A stretch of DNA of 64,000 bases from NCBI RefSeq assembly GCF_022865105.1, contig NZ_JAKNYM010000002.1, positions 1-64,000 of the forward strand. Reading direction: 5' to 3'. The stretch's first letter is position 1. Each line of letters opens with the position of its first letter. The notes beneath the pieces were generated by a model, which saw only the letters and a list, made by a program, of their open reading frames with translations, did not search any database and was not told the origin of the DNA. Positions 26,222 to 36,858 of this stretch are shown here, one piece after another. Source of the stretch: Sphingomicrobium astaxanthinifaciens (GTDB taxonomy: Bacteria > Pseudomonadota > Alphaproteobacteria > Sphingomonadales > Sphingomonadaceae). Position numbers and translations under genes: made by a program.

Positions 26222-27067
26222 TTATTCTGAGCGCCACAAATTACGATGATATTCCAAGTGCTTCTGGTTCAATTGGTGCCTAGGGATCGTGCGAAGTTTA
26301 CCGTCGATTCCGTCGATTCCGTCGATCAGATAGGCCTCGTCAATCGTGAAGCCGCCAGCGTCAAAAAGCACATGATGATTGGGGCATAGGCAAAGCAGAT
26401 TGTCTTCAGTATCCGGTCCATTGTGTGGCTTGCCAAGCGGGCGGATATGGGCACCTTCCGCGTATAAACCACCGATGCATTCCAGGGTAATACCGCATAC
26501 CTGGCAACAATAGCCGTGCCATCCTTTGACACGACGGCTCATGGCTGTGTCACGAACGATCCGCTGAACCGTCACTGCCGAACGGGTGACAACCTTGGAT
26601 GAGGTTATCCTGTCAGGCAACTCATCTGGAGCTAGAGCTTCCAATCTGAAGCGGCAGATCTGAAAACCGTCTCGGCCTTCTTCACGCCAATAACGGCCAA
26701 CTCGGTATGTTCCATCGTAGCGGAAGCCAGAATGGGGAGCGAACTCATTATGCCTTCCACCGCGGATGACGCGAACGGGCAGTCCACGCAGGTGGCTGGT
26801 TACAAGCGCTTTGTTTTGTTTAACGAAATGCTGATCCGCAACCTGCCGACCGGTGTTCGGATCCCGGCCGCCGGAACCCGTATAAATAACGAACTCGCCA
26901 AAATCTTCGTCATCTGGATACCCGCCAGATAGAACGATTGATTCTGCGCCTTCGGCCGCCCTGCCTACGATGCCTGCCTGGAGAGCGCGATGGACACCAG
27001 CATCATACAGTGAACGTCGACTCTCAAATTCAGTGCCTACCGCGACTTGGTCCAAATGCCCTATCAA
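26222..27067 (-). CDS. SRA(YDG)-HNH modification-dependent endonuclease
   Basis: A 281-aa restriction protein expected to recognise modified cytosine through its SRA domain and cut with an HNH domain. Start TTG 27067 sits 6 nt after GAGGAG and overlaps the Nudix stop (TTGA); the longer open frame to 27169 is a Nudix shadow. SRA spans about residues 5-160: GTEFESRRSLYDAGVHR, SGGYPDDEDFGEFVIYTG and the YDG motif in FRYDGTYRV. The HNH domain at about 200-270 has CCQVCG, AEGAHIRPL, DNLLCLCPNHHVLFD. Known relatives with this order are TagI- and ScoMcrA-type enzymes. Exact modification specificity cannot be read from sequence. Confidence 0.88.
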   Translation of the reverse strand: MIGHLDQVAVGTEFESRRSLYDAGVHRALQAGIVGRAAEGAESIVLSGGYPDDEDFGEFVIYTGSGGRDPNTGRQVADQHFVKQNKALVTSHLRGLPVRVIRGGRHNEFAPHSGFRYDGTYRVGRYWREEGRDGFQICRFRLEALAPDELPDRITSSKVVTRSAVTVQRIVRDTAMSRRVKGWHGYCCQVCGITLECIGGLYAEGAHIRPLGKPHNGPDTEDNLLCLCPNHHVLFDAGGFTIDEAYLIDGIDGIDGKLRTIPRHQLNQKHLEYHRNLWRSE

Positions 27068-27468
27068 GACTTGCTCCTCGTGGCTTTCGCGCGCTTCCGG
27101 ATCCGTTTGGCGATAGGGATGTCGGCGGGCGCCAGATTCAACTCCATAAGCTCTTCTGGGGCTTTCCAAGCGAACTGGTCATGCACTGTGAGGATGAAGT
27201 TGGTGCCGTGAATTGCGACCTCAATTCCAATTAGTGAGACTGCTCCGCCAGGGTAATTGTATTCTGAGACGGTTAAGACCTCTCCGGCGGTCGAAGTTAC
27301 GCCCAATTCTTCTTGAAGCTCGCGCTCAATGCACGTTTTGACGTCTTCCCCTGGTTCAAGTTTGCCGCCAGGAAACTCCCAATATCCGGCCAATTTCTGT
27401 CCAGGCGCCCGCCGTGTGACAAGGACTTTTCCTTCTCTAAACGCGATAGCTGCTGCGACGCTTTTCAA
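27064..27468 (-). CDS. NudG-like Nudix (CTP/modified-dCTP) pyrophosphohydrolase
   Basis: A 134-aa Nudix hydrolase, TTG start 27468 after GGGGGAAG. The Nudix box is complete: GGKLEPGEDVKTCIERELQE followed by ELGV. AGYWEFPGG and the late LAPADIPI motif match the NudG/CTP-pyrophosphohydrolase branch more than MutT. E. coli NudG hydrolyses 5-methyl-dCTP and other modified pyrimidine nucleotides. First gene of the five-gene defence operon, overlapping the SRA-HNH start by TTGA. I infer it may clear modified dCTPs that would otherwise make host DNA a substrate for the SRA-HNH enzyme. Confidence 0.85.
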   Translation of the reverse strand: MKSVAAAIAFREGKVLVTRRAPGQKLAGYWEFPGGKLEPGEDVKTCIERELQEELGVTSTAGEVLTVSEYNYPGGAVSLIGIEVAIHGTNFILTVHDQFAWKAPEELMELNLAPADIPIAKRIRKRAKATRSKS

Positions 27469-27609
27469 CTACTTCCCCCGAACGCACCTGCCAGTTCAGT
27501 GAGCCGAGAACTCGAACTCAGGCGAGTATCGTATAGGTGCCATCGCAAGGAAGCCACCACTTGTTCTGGCGCTCGTCTCATCTGGCGCCGAGCGCCTTCG
27601 GATTGTTAA

Positions 27610-27628
27610 GGCAATTTGCCTAATTGCC
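27610..27628. promoter_or_regulatory. Inverted repeat GGCAATT-N5-AATTGCC, candidate operator of the defence operon
   Basis: Perfect 7-bp arms, about 140 bp upstream of the Nudix start. AGGCAA-T-TTGCCT overlaps it at 27609-27621, and GGCAAT recurs at 27648. A second inverted repeat GACAGA-N8-TCTGTC lies at 27641-27660. No C-protein gene is obvious in the operon, so the regulator is unknown. Confidence 0.4.
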
Positions 27629-27892
27629 GCGAAGATGCCTGACAGAGGCAATCTTCTGTCGGTTTTGTCAGCGGCGCTATGATACGCTCCGTGTAAAATC
27701 AGTCGAGCGAGAGAAAGCAGATCAGGGCGCATCAGGCTCTTGATTTTTCCGCTGTCACAAATTTCCGGCGGAACTGGGCCAATCTATACGCAGTCGCAAT
27801 CGTTTGGCTAATCATGGACGACTCATGAGGTGCGACCTTAGGCAGTCATCCTCTCCTCAATTCGCCATCGATCGCTGACAATCGGGCCACTT

Positions 27893-27913
27893 TGTGGGAA
27901 CGACCGTGGGAAC
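27893..27913 (+). promoter_or_regulatory. Bipartite repeat TGTGGGAAC-N4-GTGGGAAC, copy 3
   Basis: Same half-sites and spacing as copy 1 at the integrase, in the same orientation, 56 bp inside the right att site. Best explained as an integrase arm-binding site in attR. Confidence 0.5.
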
Positions 27914-27968
27914 GCCGCAAATGAGGATCGCACTTTTATAGTATTTTCAGGGACTTGCCTGGGCGGGC

Positions 27969-27982
27969 TGGCGGAGACGGAG
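27969..27982. repeat. attR, 14-bp repeat in the tRNA-Ser 3' end
   Basis: TGGCGGAGACGGAG, identical to 15350-15363. It covers the CCA end and acceptor strand of the tRNA. The match stops at base 27983 (g versus t). Confidence 0.8.
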
Positions 27983-28061
27983 GGATTCGAACCCTCGATA
28001 CAGGGATTACCCGTATGACGCTTTAGCAAAGCGTTGGTTTCAGCCACTCACCCACGTCTCC
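27969..28061 (-). tRNA. tRNA-Ser(GCU)
   Basis: A 93-nt class II tRNA on the minus strand. The acceptor stem GGAGACG pairs with CGTCTCC, the anticodon stem ACGCT/AGCGT encloses loop TTGCTAA with anticodon GCT, a long variable arm follows, the T-arm has GGTTCGAATCC, and CCA is encoded. It reads AGC/AGU codons. Its 3' end is the island attachment site, and integration left the tRNA intact. Confidence 0.95.
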
Positions 28062-28230
28062 GCACGCCCAGCAAGCCGGGGGCTGAAGGCAGGCCTCTAG
28101 CGAGCTTCGCGGCCGAGTTCAACCGCCCTTTGCCCCCGCGCCGCGATGGGGGGAGCCTTTTTTGCGAGCGAACCGTTGGCGCCCTGACGAGACGGGCCAC
28201 GAGGCCCCCGACCACGACCAAGAGGACGAG

Positions 28231-29001
28231 ATGGCCGACGACGCCCCCGCCCGCGACCGCGACCGCGCGGTCGATGCACCGACCGGCAATGCGCTGCTCG
28301 ACATGATGCCGCGCCGGTGGCGCACGCTGTTCCACGAGCGCGGCGAGACCGTCGACCTGTCCAGCGGGGCGCTGCTGTTCGTTAGCGGTCGCGACATCGA
28401 TCGTTCCTACTTCCCGCTGCAACCGATGATGGTCTCGCTGCTCGTCGAGGTCGACGACCGGCGCCGTGTCGAGGTGGCGACCATCGGGCGCGAGGGCGCG
28501 ATCGGGGGCATCGTCAGCTGCGGCGACCTGCCCGCCTATACCCGCGCCGAGGTGCAGGTCGCGGGGCGCCTTCTCGCGGTGCCGATGACCACGGTCGAGG
28601 AGGCCAAGCGCGACGATCTGGTGGTGCGCGACCTGTTCTGCCGCTACGCCGACGCGCTGCTCGCGCAGATCATGCAGTCGGTCGCCTGCAACACCTTCCA
28701 CCCAATCGAGGCGCGCGCGGCGCGCTGGCTGCTGACCGCGCAGGATCGCGCCGGCGACCAGCTCGCGCTCACGCAGGGCGCGCTCGCCGCGCTGCTCGGG
28801 GTCCAGCGCACCAGCGTCAACGCGGTCGCGCGCCAGCTGCAGGACGAAGGGCTGATCCATTACCGCCGCGGCATCGTCACCGTCACCGACCGCGCCGAAC
28901 TCGAGCACCGCGCGTGCGAATGCTATGCCGCGGTGCGTCGCCATTTCGACCGCGTGCTCGGCGATGAGCAGGCGTCGTGGATCGAGGCCTGCCGCGACTA
29001 A
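28231..29001 (+). CDS. Crp/Fnr-family transcriptional regulator
   Basis: A 256-aa regulator from ATG 28231 (GAGGACGAG upstream); an in-frame TTG at 28162 is less likely. An N-terminal cyclic-nucleotide-binding-like barrel (SSGALLFVSGRDIDRSYFPL, VEVATIGREGAIGGIVS) is followed by a dimer helix and a C-terminal winged helix (ALAALLGVQRTSVNAVARQL). No Fnr-type Cys cluster is seen, so it is not an O2-sensing Fnr. The signal and targets are unknown. First core gene to the right of the tRNA. Confidence 0.85.
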   Translation: MADDAPARDRDRAVDAPTGNALLDMMPRRWRTLFHERGETVDLSSGALLFVSGRDIDRSYFPLQPMMVSLLVEVDDRRRVEVATIGREGAIGGIVSCGDLPAYTRAEVQVAGRLLAVPMTTVEEAKRDDLVVRDLFCRYADALLAQIMQSVACNTFHPIEARAARWLLTAQDRAGDQLALTQGALAALLGVQRTSVNAVARQLQDEGLIHYRRGIVTVTDRAELEHRACECYAAVRRHFDRVLGDEQASWIEACRD

Positions 29002-29006
29002 CTAGC

Positions 29007-30041
29007 TCAGGCGAGCCGCCAGCGCATGCGCCCGCCCGCGCGATAGGGCACGATCGGCTCGCCGCCGCCCTCGAGGCTTGCGGGCACTGCCGTCTCGACC
29101 CGCTCGAGCGTGATCCGCTCCTCGTTGGCCGGCAGGCGGTAGAACCGCGGGCCGTCGAGGCTGGCAAAGGCCTCGAGGCGATCGAGCGCGCCTTCCTCCT
29201 CGAACACCTCGGCATAGGCCTCGAGCGCGAACGGCGCGTTGAAGATCCCCGCGCAGCCGCAGGCGCTTTCCTTGGCGCTTTTGGCGTGCGGCGCGCTGTC
29301 GGTGCCGAGGAAGAACTTGCCCGAGCCTCCCGTCGCCGCCTTGCGCACCGCGAGCCGATGCTCCTCGCGCTTGGCCACGGGCAGGCAATAGGCGTGCGGG
29401 TTGATCCCGCCCTTGAAGATGGCGTTGCGGTTGATCTGGAGGTGCTGCGGGGTGATCGTCGCGGCGATCCGCTCGCTGCCCCCGGCCACGAACTCGGCGG
29501 CATCCTTCGTCGTGATATGTTCGAACACGAAGCGGAGCGCTCGGTGGCGCTTAAGCAGCGGGATCGCCACCTCGTCGATGAAGCGCGCCTCGCGGTCGAA
29601 GATGTCGACCTCGTCGTGGGTCACCTCGCCATGCGCGAGCAGCGGCATGCCGATCTCTTCCATCCGCGCCACCACCGCGTCGATCTTGCGGATGTCGGTA
29701 ACCCCGCTCGAGCTGTTGGTCGTCGCCCCCGCGGGGTAGAGCTTTGCCGCGACCCAGGTCCCGTCGGCAAAGCCCGCGGCGATCTCGTCGGGATCGGTGT
29801 CGTCGGTGAGATAGGCGGTCATCAGCGGGGTGAAGTCCATGCCTTCGGGCAGCGCGGCGAGGATCCGCTCGCGATAGGCCGCCGCCGCCTTGGCGGTGGT
29901 CACCGGGGGGCTGAGGTTGGGCATCACGATGGCGCGCGCGAACTGGCGCGCGGTGTAGGGCAGCACGGCGGCCATCATCGCGCCGTCGCGCAGGTGCAGG
30001 TGCCAGTCGTCGGGGCGGCGGATGGTGAGGCGCGTCGTCAT
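29007..30041 (-). CDS. pyrC: Dihydroorotase
   Basis: Zinc enzyme of pyrimidine biosynthesis converting carbamoyl-aspartate to dihydroorotate. The 344-aa product matches the type II (E. coli-like) class: metal ligands in DWHLHLRDG, the carboxylated-Lys region [28 protein letters not shown] and the catalytic Asp in GTDSAPH. Length is typical. It converges with the Crp-family gene, 5 nt between stops. Confidence 0.95.
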   Translation of the reverse strand: MTTRLTIRRPDDWHLHLRDGAMMAAVLPYTARQFARAIVMPNLSPPVTTAKAAAAYRERILAALPEGMDFTPLMTAYLTDDTDPDEIAAGFADGTWVAAKLYPAGATTNSSSGVTDIRKIDAVVARMEEIGMPLLAHGEVTHDEVDIFDREARFIDEVAIPLLKRHRALRFVFEHITTKDAAEFVAGGSERIAATITPQHLQINRNAIFKGGINPHAYCLPVAKREEHRLAVRKAATGGSGKFFLGTDSAPHAKSAKESACGCAGIFNAPFALEAYAEVFEEEGALDRLEAFASLDGPRFYRLPANEERITLERVETAVPASLEGGGEPIVPYRAGGRMRWRLA

Positions 30042-30082
30042 GGCGCTTGCCTTAGGGGCCGGGGCTTCCTAGCTCAAGCGCC

Positions 30083-30781
30083 ATGCCCGCCACCCAGCTT
30101 GCCGATCGCACCCTCCTGCGCCTCTCGGGCGACGACCCGCGCGGCTTCCTCGACAGCCTCGTCACCAACCGCATCGCCGACCCGGGCCCGACCTGGGCCG
30201 GGCTCCTCACCCCGCAGGGCAAGGCGCTGTTCGACTTCTTCCTGTGGGTCGACGGCGACGACATGCTGGTCGATGTCGAGGCCGAGGCGGCCGCGGACCT
30301 TGCCAAGCGGCTCACCATGTACCGCCTGCGCCGCAAGATCGACATCGCCCCCGACGACCGCCTTGCGGTCCACTGGTCGCCCGCGGGCGAGGAGGGCCAC
30401 CCCGACCCGCGCCAGCCCGCCATGGGCCGCCGCTGGCTCGGCCCCGCGAGCGAACCCGCACGCGGCTATGACGCGCACCGGCTGCGTCTCAACATCTGCG
30501 AAGGCCGCGCCGAACTCGGCGACCTCCTCTGGCTCGAGGCCAATGCCGCCGAGTTGAACGGTGTCGCCTTCGACAAGGGCTGCTTCGTCGGGCAGGAGAA
30601 TACCGCACGGATGAACTGGCGCGCCAAGATCAACCGCCGCCTGTTCGTGGTCGAGGGCGAGCATGAAAAGGCGCGCGCCCATTATCCCGACCTCGGGCTC
30701 TCGGTCGTCCATGCGCGCAAGGACGATGTGCCCGACCGCGCGCTGATGCCCGACTGGCTCGCCGAGGCGCTCGCCCGGTGA
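30083..30781 (+). CDS. ygfZ: YgfZ/CAF17-type folate-binding Fe-S cluster maturation protein
   Basis: Assists repair or insertion of 4Fe-4S clusters using folate. The 232-aa product starts ATPase-like N-terminal domain sequence TLLRLSGDDPRGFLDSLVTN and carries the family signature KGCFVGQE near residues 171-178. It diverges from pyrC (41 bp between starts). Its stop overlaps the TonB-receptor GTG start, so the two are co-translated. Confidence 0.88.
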   Translation: MPATQLADRTLLRLSGDDPRGFLDSLVTNRIADPGPTWAGLLTPQGKALFDFFLWVDGDDMLVDVEAEAAADLAKRLTMYRLRRKIDIAPDDRLAVHWSPAGEEGHPDPRQPAMGRRWLGPASEPARGYDAHRLRLNICEGRAELGDLLWLEANAAELNGVAFDKGCFVGQENTARMNWRAKINRRLFVVEGEHEKARAHYPDLGLSVVHARKDDVPDRALMPDWLAEALAR

Positions 30782-32742
30782 TCGCCGCGCTGCTCGCCCT
30801 CCAGCCCGCCATCGTCGTCACCGGCGAGCCGCTCGCCCCCGACGCCCCCGTCGCCGCGATCGTCCTCGACCAAGACGATGCCGCCACCCTCGCCAGCGGG
30901 CGCAGCGAGGAGCTGCTCACCCGCGCCCCCAACCTCTCGACCTTCCGCCGCGCCGATGCGCGCTCGGTCCACCCCACCAGCCAGGGGCTGATCCTGCGCG
31001 GGCTCGGCGGCAATGCGGCGAGCCGGGTGGCGCTGACCATCGACGGGGTGCCGCAGGCCGATCCCTTCGGCGGCTGGACCAACTTCGCCGCGATCGACCC
31101 CGTCGCGCTGCGCCGCCTCGCCATCCGCTACGGCGCCGACAGCGAGCCCGGCGCGGTCGCGGGCAGCATCGCCATCGACACCCTCGCGCAAAGCCCGCGC
31201 ACCCTCCGCGCCGCCTGGGGCGGGGGCGACAGCTGGGACCTGTCTAATGCCGGCCATCTGAAGATCGGCGAGGGCTTCCTCCAGACCATGTCGAGCTTTC
31301 GCGAGGACGATCGGCTGATCCCCATCCTCCCCGCCGACCGCGGCGCCGCCGACCGCCGCGCGCAGGCCGAGCAGCGCGCCGGCCGCTGGCGCTTCGTCCA
31401 CCCCCTCGTCGGGATCGAGGCGCAGGCGGGCCTCGCCTTTTTCGCCGACGAGCGCGACCGCGGGTTCGATGGCAGCGACAGCAAGGCGACCGGGCGCGAC
31501 CTGTCGCTGCGGCTGGTCGAACGCGACGGGCCGCTTCCCTTCGAACTGACCGGCTGGTGGCAGGACCGCGACTTTCGCACCCGCTTCGCCGCATTGGACG
31601 ACGCGCGCGCCACCACCCGCGTCGTGCTCGACCAATATGACGTCCCCGCGACCGGGCTCGGGGTCGAGGGCCAGGTCGCGCTGGGCGCGCTCTCGCTCGG
31701 CGCCGGATGGCGGCGCAGCGAGGCGAGCGTGGCCGAACGCTTCTTTTTCGTCGACGCCTCCCCGACGCGCGAACGCCGCGCCGGCGGCGCCGCGCGCATC
31801 GTCGGCCTGCATGCCGGCTATGCCGACACCGCTGGTGACGTCGATCTCGACCTGTCGGGGCGGCTCGACTGGTGGCGGCTAGGCGAGGGGTTCCGCACCG
31901 TCTTCGCGCTCGCCGACGAGACGCGCCTCGAGGACAGCCTCTTCGCCCCGCGCGACGGCGCAGCCTGGTCGGCGCGCGCCAGCCTCGCGCATGAAATCGG
32001 CAACACCACCCTCTTCGCCACCGCGCATCGCGGCTGGCGGCTCCCCACCTTGAACGAGCTCTACCGCCCCTTCCGCGTCGGTGCCGATGCGACCGCGGCC
32101 AACGAAGCGCTCGATCCCGAGACCAGCCACGGGCTCGACCTCGGTGCACGCTGGGCCAGCGGCGCGTTCGACCTCGGCGCCACGCTCTTCTGGCAGCGGC
32201 TCGACGAGGCGGTCACCAACGTCCCGCTCGCCACCGGTCCCGGGCAATTCCCCGGCGTCGGTTTCGTCTCGGGCGCGGGCGTGTATGCGCAGCGCCGCAA
32301 CGTCGACGCGATCACCAGCCGTGGCATCGAAATCGACGCGGGCTGGTCGAGTGGCGAGGTTGACATGCGGCTGCTCTACGGCTTCGCCGACGCGCGGCTC
32401 GACGCTTCGGGCGATGCCGCCGCCTTCGACGGCAACCGCCCGGTTCAAGCGCCGCGCCATTCGGGCAGCCTGACGGGCGGCTGGGGCCGCGACGGGCACC
32501 GCCTCCAGCTCACCGCCCGCCTCGACGGCGCGCGCTTCGACGATCTCGCCAACGAAGAAAGGCTGGATGCCGCGCTCAGCCTCGATGCCCATGCACGCAT
32601 CGCCGCGCACGCCAAGCTCGCCTTCGAGCTACGCGCCGAAAATCTCACCGATGCGGAAGTGCTGACCGGCTTCGCCAGCGACGGCGCCCGCGAACGGGCG
32701 CGCGGTCGAAGCTTTTGGTTGGGAGTCGTCTTCACCCCCTAG
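30778..32742 (+). CDS. TonB-dependent outer-membrane receptor
   Basis: A 654-aa receptor with GTG start 30778 overlapping the ygfZ stop. A very short signal-like N-terminus (MIAALLALQPA) leads directly into a TonB-box-like IVVTGEP. The plug domain follows (LLTRAPNLSTFRRADARSVH, LILRGLGGNAASRVALTIDG), then a beta-barrel with alternating aromatic strands ending SFWLGVVFTP. The substrate is not evident; no siderophore or vitamin gene is adjacent. The short leader is unusual, though the upstream coupling supports the start. Confidence 0.85.
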   Translation: MIAALLALQPAIVVTGEPLAPDAPVAAIVLDQDDAATLASGRSEELLTRAPNLSTFRRADARSVHPTSQGLILRGLGGNAASRVALTIDGVPQADPFGGWTNFAAIDPVALRRLAIRYGADSEPGAVAGSIAIDTLAQSPRTLRAAWGGGDSWDLSNAGHLKIGEGFLQTMSSFREDDRLIPILPADRGAADRRAQAEQRAGRWRFVHPLVGIEAQAGLAFFADERDRGFDGSDSKATGRDLSLRLVERDGPLPFELTGWWQDRDFRTRFAALDDARATTRVVLDQYDVPATGLGVEGQVALGALSLGAGWRRSEASVAERFFFVDASPTRERRAGGAARIVGLHAGYADTAGDVDLDLSGRLDWWRLGEGFRTVFALADETRLEDSLFAPRDGAAWSARASLAHEIGNTTLFATAHRGWRLPTLNELYRPFRVGADATAANEALDPETSHGLDLGARWASGAFDLGATLFWQRLDEAVTNVPLATGPGQFPGVGFVSGAGVYAQRRNVDAITSRGIEIDAGWSSGEVDMRLLYGFADARLDASGDAAAFDGNRPVQAPRHSGSLTGGWGRDGHRLQLTARLDGARFDDLANEERLDAALSLDAHARIAAHAKLAFELRAENLTDAEVLTGFASDGARERARGRSFWLGVVFTP

Positions 32743-33155
32743 GGGTTGGCGACCGGCAGCCCGGCATCCTTCCAGGCATTGAAGCCGCCGTCCATGTGGG
32801 CGACCGTTTCGCCGCGATGCTCGGCCAGCATGGTCGCCGCCTCGAGCGAGCGGCGGCCCGAACGGCAGTAGAGCACCACCAGCTCTCCATCCAAGGCGGC
32901 GGGATCGAACTGGCCAAGCGGCATCAATCGCGCCCCCGGCACATGCCCCTCGGCCCATTCCTCGGGCGTACGCACGTCGATGAAGGTCGGCGCTTCGGGC
33001 GCCGCGCGCATCGCCGCCGCTTCGGCTGCCGACAGCGCCACCACCGACGCCGCGGCCTGCGCCTCGGCCGGCGACGGCGACGCCTCGCGCGTCCCCTGCC
33101 CCTCCCCGCACGCGGCGAGGATGAGGCAGGGAAGGGCGAGGCGCCAGTTCGCCAT
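32739..33155 (-). CDS. Rhodanese-domain lipoprotein
   Basis: A 138-aa exported protein from ATG 33155. The signal peptide MANWRLALPCLILAAC ends in a lipobox (LAAC), so it is probably anchored to the periplasmic face of a membrane. The rhodanese domain has FIDVRTPEEWAEGHVPGA and the active-site loop VVLYCRSGRRS with the catalytic Cys. Likely a sulfur transferase or redox-sensing protein. It overlaps the 3' end of the TonB-receptor gene by 4 bp and lies just downstream of acnA. Confidence 0.85.
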   Translation of the reverse strand: MANWRLALPCLILAACGEGQGTREASPSPAEAQAAASVVALSAAEAAAMRAAPEAPTFIDVRTPEEWAEGHVPGARLMPLGQFDPAALDGELVVLYCRSGRRSLEAATMLAEHRGETVAHMDGGFNAWKDAGLPVANP

Positions 33156-33156
33156 G

Positions 33157-35829
<2,673 letters not shown>

Positions 35830-36049
35830 GGAGGCTCCTCTTGGGGTTCGAATCCGGTGCGCGCGCGTGGGCGTGCGCGAAATGCTCGCGCGCCCTAGCA
35901 CCATGCATCGCAAGAGGCAAAGCGCCGCGGCCGCCTCGCCCCCCGGCGCGCGCCGGCGCGAGGCGGGGGTTCGACCAACGGTCCCCGGCGCGCGACAAGG
36001 ATCGAGTCGCGCCCTGTCGGCGCCCGCGCCGCTGTTGTATAAGCGCCCC

Positions 36050-36238
36050 ATGGTTCCAAAGGACGGCGACTATTTCGCGGTGCAAGCCGCGCTCGCGCGG
36101 CAGCGCGCCAGTGCCAAGGCGGGCGGCCGCGACAGCCGCGTCGCCGGGCATCTCGCGCTCGCCTATGCCGCGCTGGCCCGCGCCAAGAGCGAACGGGCGA
36201 GCGCGCCGCGCGGCGACGAGGCCGGCCCTATGGGCTAG
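36050..36238 (+). CDS. Small hypothetical protein (62 aa)
   Basis: ATG 36050 to a stop at 36238, divergent from acnA by about 220 bp. The sequence ([20 protein letters not shown], then [19 protein letters not shown]) is an Ala/Arg-rich helical protein like short conserved proteins seen in sphingomonads. A TTGTATAA stretch just upstream could be a -10 element. The call is moderate because GC-rich DNA yields many such frames. Confidence 0.45.
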   Translation: MVPKDGDYFAVQAALARQRASAKAGGRDSRVAGHLALAYAALARAKSERASAPRGDEAGPMG

Positions 36239-36759
36239 TCGATCCGCTCGAGCAGGGCTTCCTGCTCGGCCAGCTTCTCGGCCGAAAAGCGCGCCACCGG
36301 GCGCAGCGTCGCCGACCCCCCGCGCACCGCATAATCCTCGTGGAAACGGCGCATCAGCGGCACCATCTGCTGCTGCTGCTCGAGATAGGCGGCGTCGAAA
36401 TCGCGCGCGCTCTTCAGCGCCGCGAGCAGCGCGCGGTGCTGCGCAGTCATCTCATTGTCGGGCAGCGCGTTGACCCGCCGCCCGGCATAAGAAAGCTGCC
36501 CGCCGATCCCCTCGCCATTGGCGACCTGCAGCGCCGCGAGCGCGCGGACCTCGGGATCGCGGCTGCGTGCCTGCGCCAGCCGCCCCGCCTCGATCGCATA
36601 GAGCGCGGCCGAGGCGGCGACGTCCACGAACCGCGTCGCGGTCAGCACCGCCGCGCCCGCGCCGGCGGCACCGGCGGGCACCGCCGGCGCGGCCCCGCGA
36701 CCCGAGGCGCAACCCGCCACCAGCAGCGCGCCCACGCCCACCATCAGCCATCTGTTCAT
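36235..36759 (-). CDS. DUF4142 lipoprotein, paralogue 1
   Basis: A 174-aa exported protein with signal peptide MNRWLMVGVGALLVAGC ending in a lipobox. The rest is the DUF4142 four-helix bundle (FVDVAASAALYAIEAGRLAQ, ALLAALKSARDFDAAYLEQQ, MRRFHEDYAVRGG). Function of the family is poorly known; envelope stress has been suggested. It is a tandem paralogue of the next gene on the same strand, 99 bp away. Confidence 0.85.
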   Translation of the reverse strand: MNRWLMVGVGALLVAGCASGRGAAPAVPAGAAGAGAAVLTATRFVDVAASAALYAIEAGRLAQARSRDPEVRALAALQVANGEGIGGQLSYAGRRVNALPDNEMTAQHRALLAALKSARDFDAAYLEQQQQMVPLMRRFHEDYAVRGGSATLRPVARFSAEKLAEQEALLERID

Positions 36760-36858
36760 CGCCCTCGCCTCCTCGCCGCGGCGCGGACCGCTCGGCCCGC
36801 GCCTGGTTCACGCGCCCGCATCCTACCGCGAGCGGCGGCGACGACAAGGGACGAGGCG

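Larger units (their letters stand above)
27469..27968. other. Right-end intergenic region of the island, including defence-operon promoter
   Basis: A 500-bp gap between the Nudix start and the tRNA. It contains overlapping inverted repeats at 27610-27628 and 27641-27660, the third GTGGGAAC bipartite repeat at 27893-27913 and an A/T-rich stretch before the tRNA 3' end. A 78-codon minus frame here (27496-27732) has no ribosome site or family likeness and is not called. Confidence 0.5.
15350..27982. mobile_element. 12.6-kb genomic island integrated at tRNA-Ser(GCU)
   Basis: Bounded by 14-bp direct repeats, with a P4-type integrase at the left end and the intact tRNA-Ser at the right. GC content is visibly below both flanks. 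The left half carries an integrase, AlpA-like regulator, primase and DUF3987 protein, a set typical of phage satellites and integrative elements. No capsid, tail, terminase or conjugation gene is seen. The right half carries unknown genes and a restriction-modification operon. Excision would put the LOV gene about 100 bp from the tRNA again. Confidence 0.85.

Noticed and set aside
27496-27732. A 78-codon minus frame upstream of the Nudix gene
   Set aside because: No ribosome site, covers the inverted repeats, and lacks protein-like character.
15350-27982. The island as a complete prophage or conjugative element
   Set aside because: No terminase, portal, capsid, tail, relaxase or type IV secretion genes are present; it is satellite-like only.
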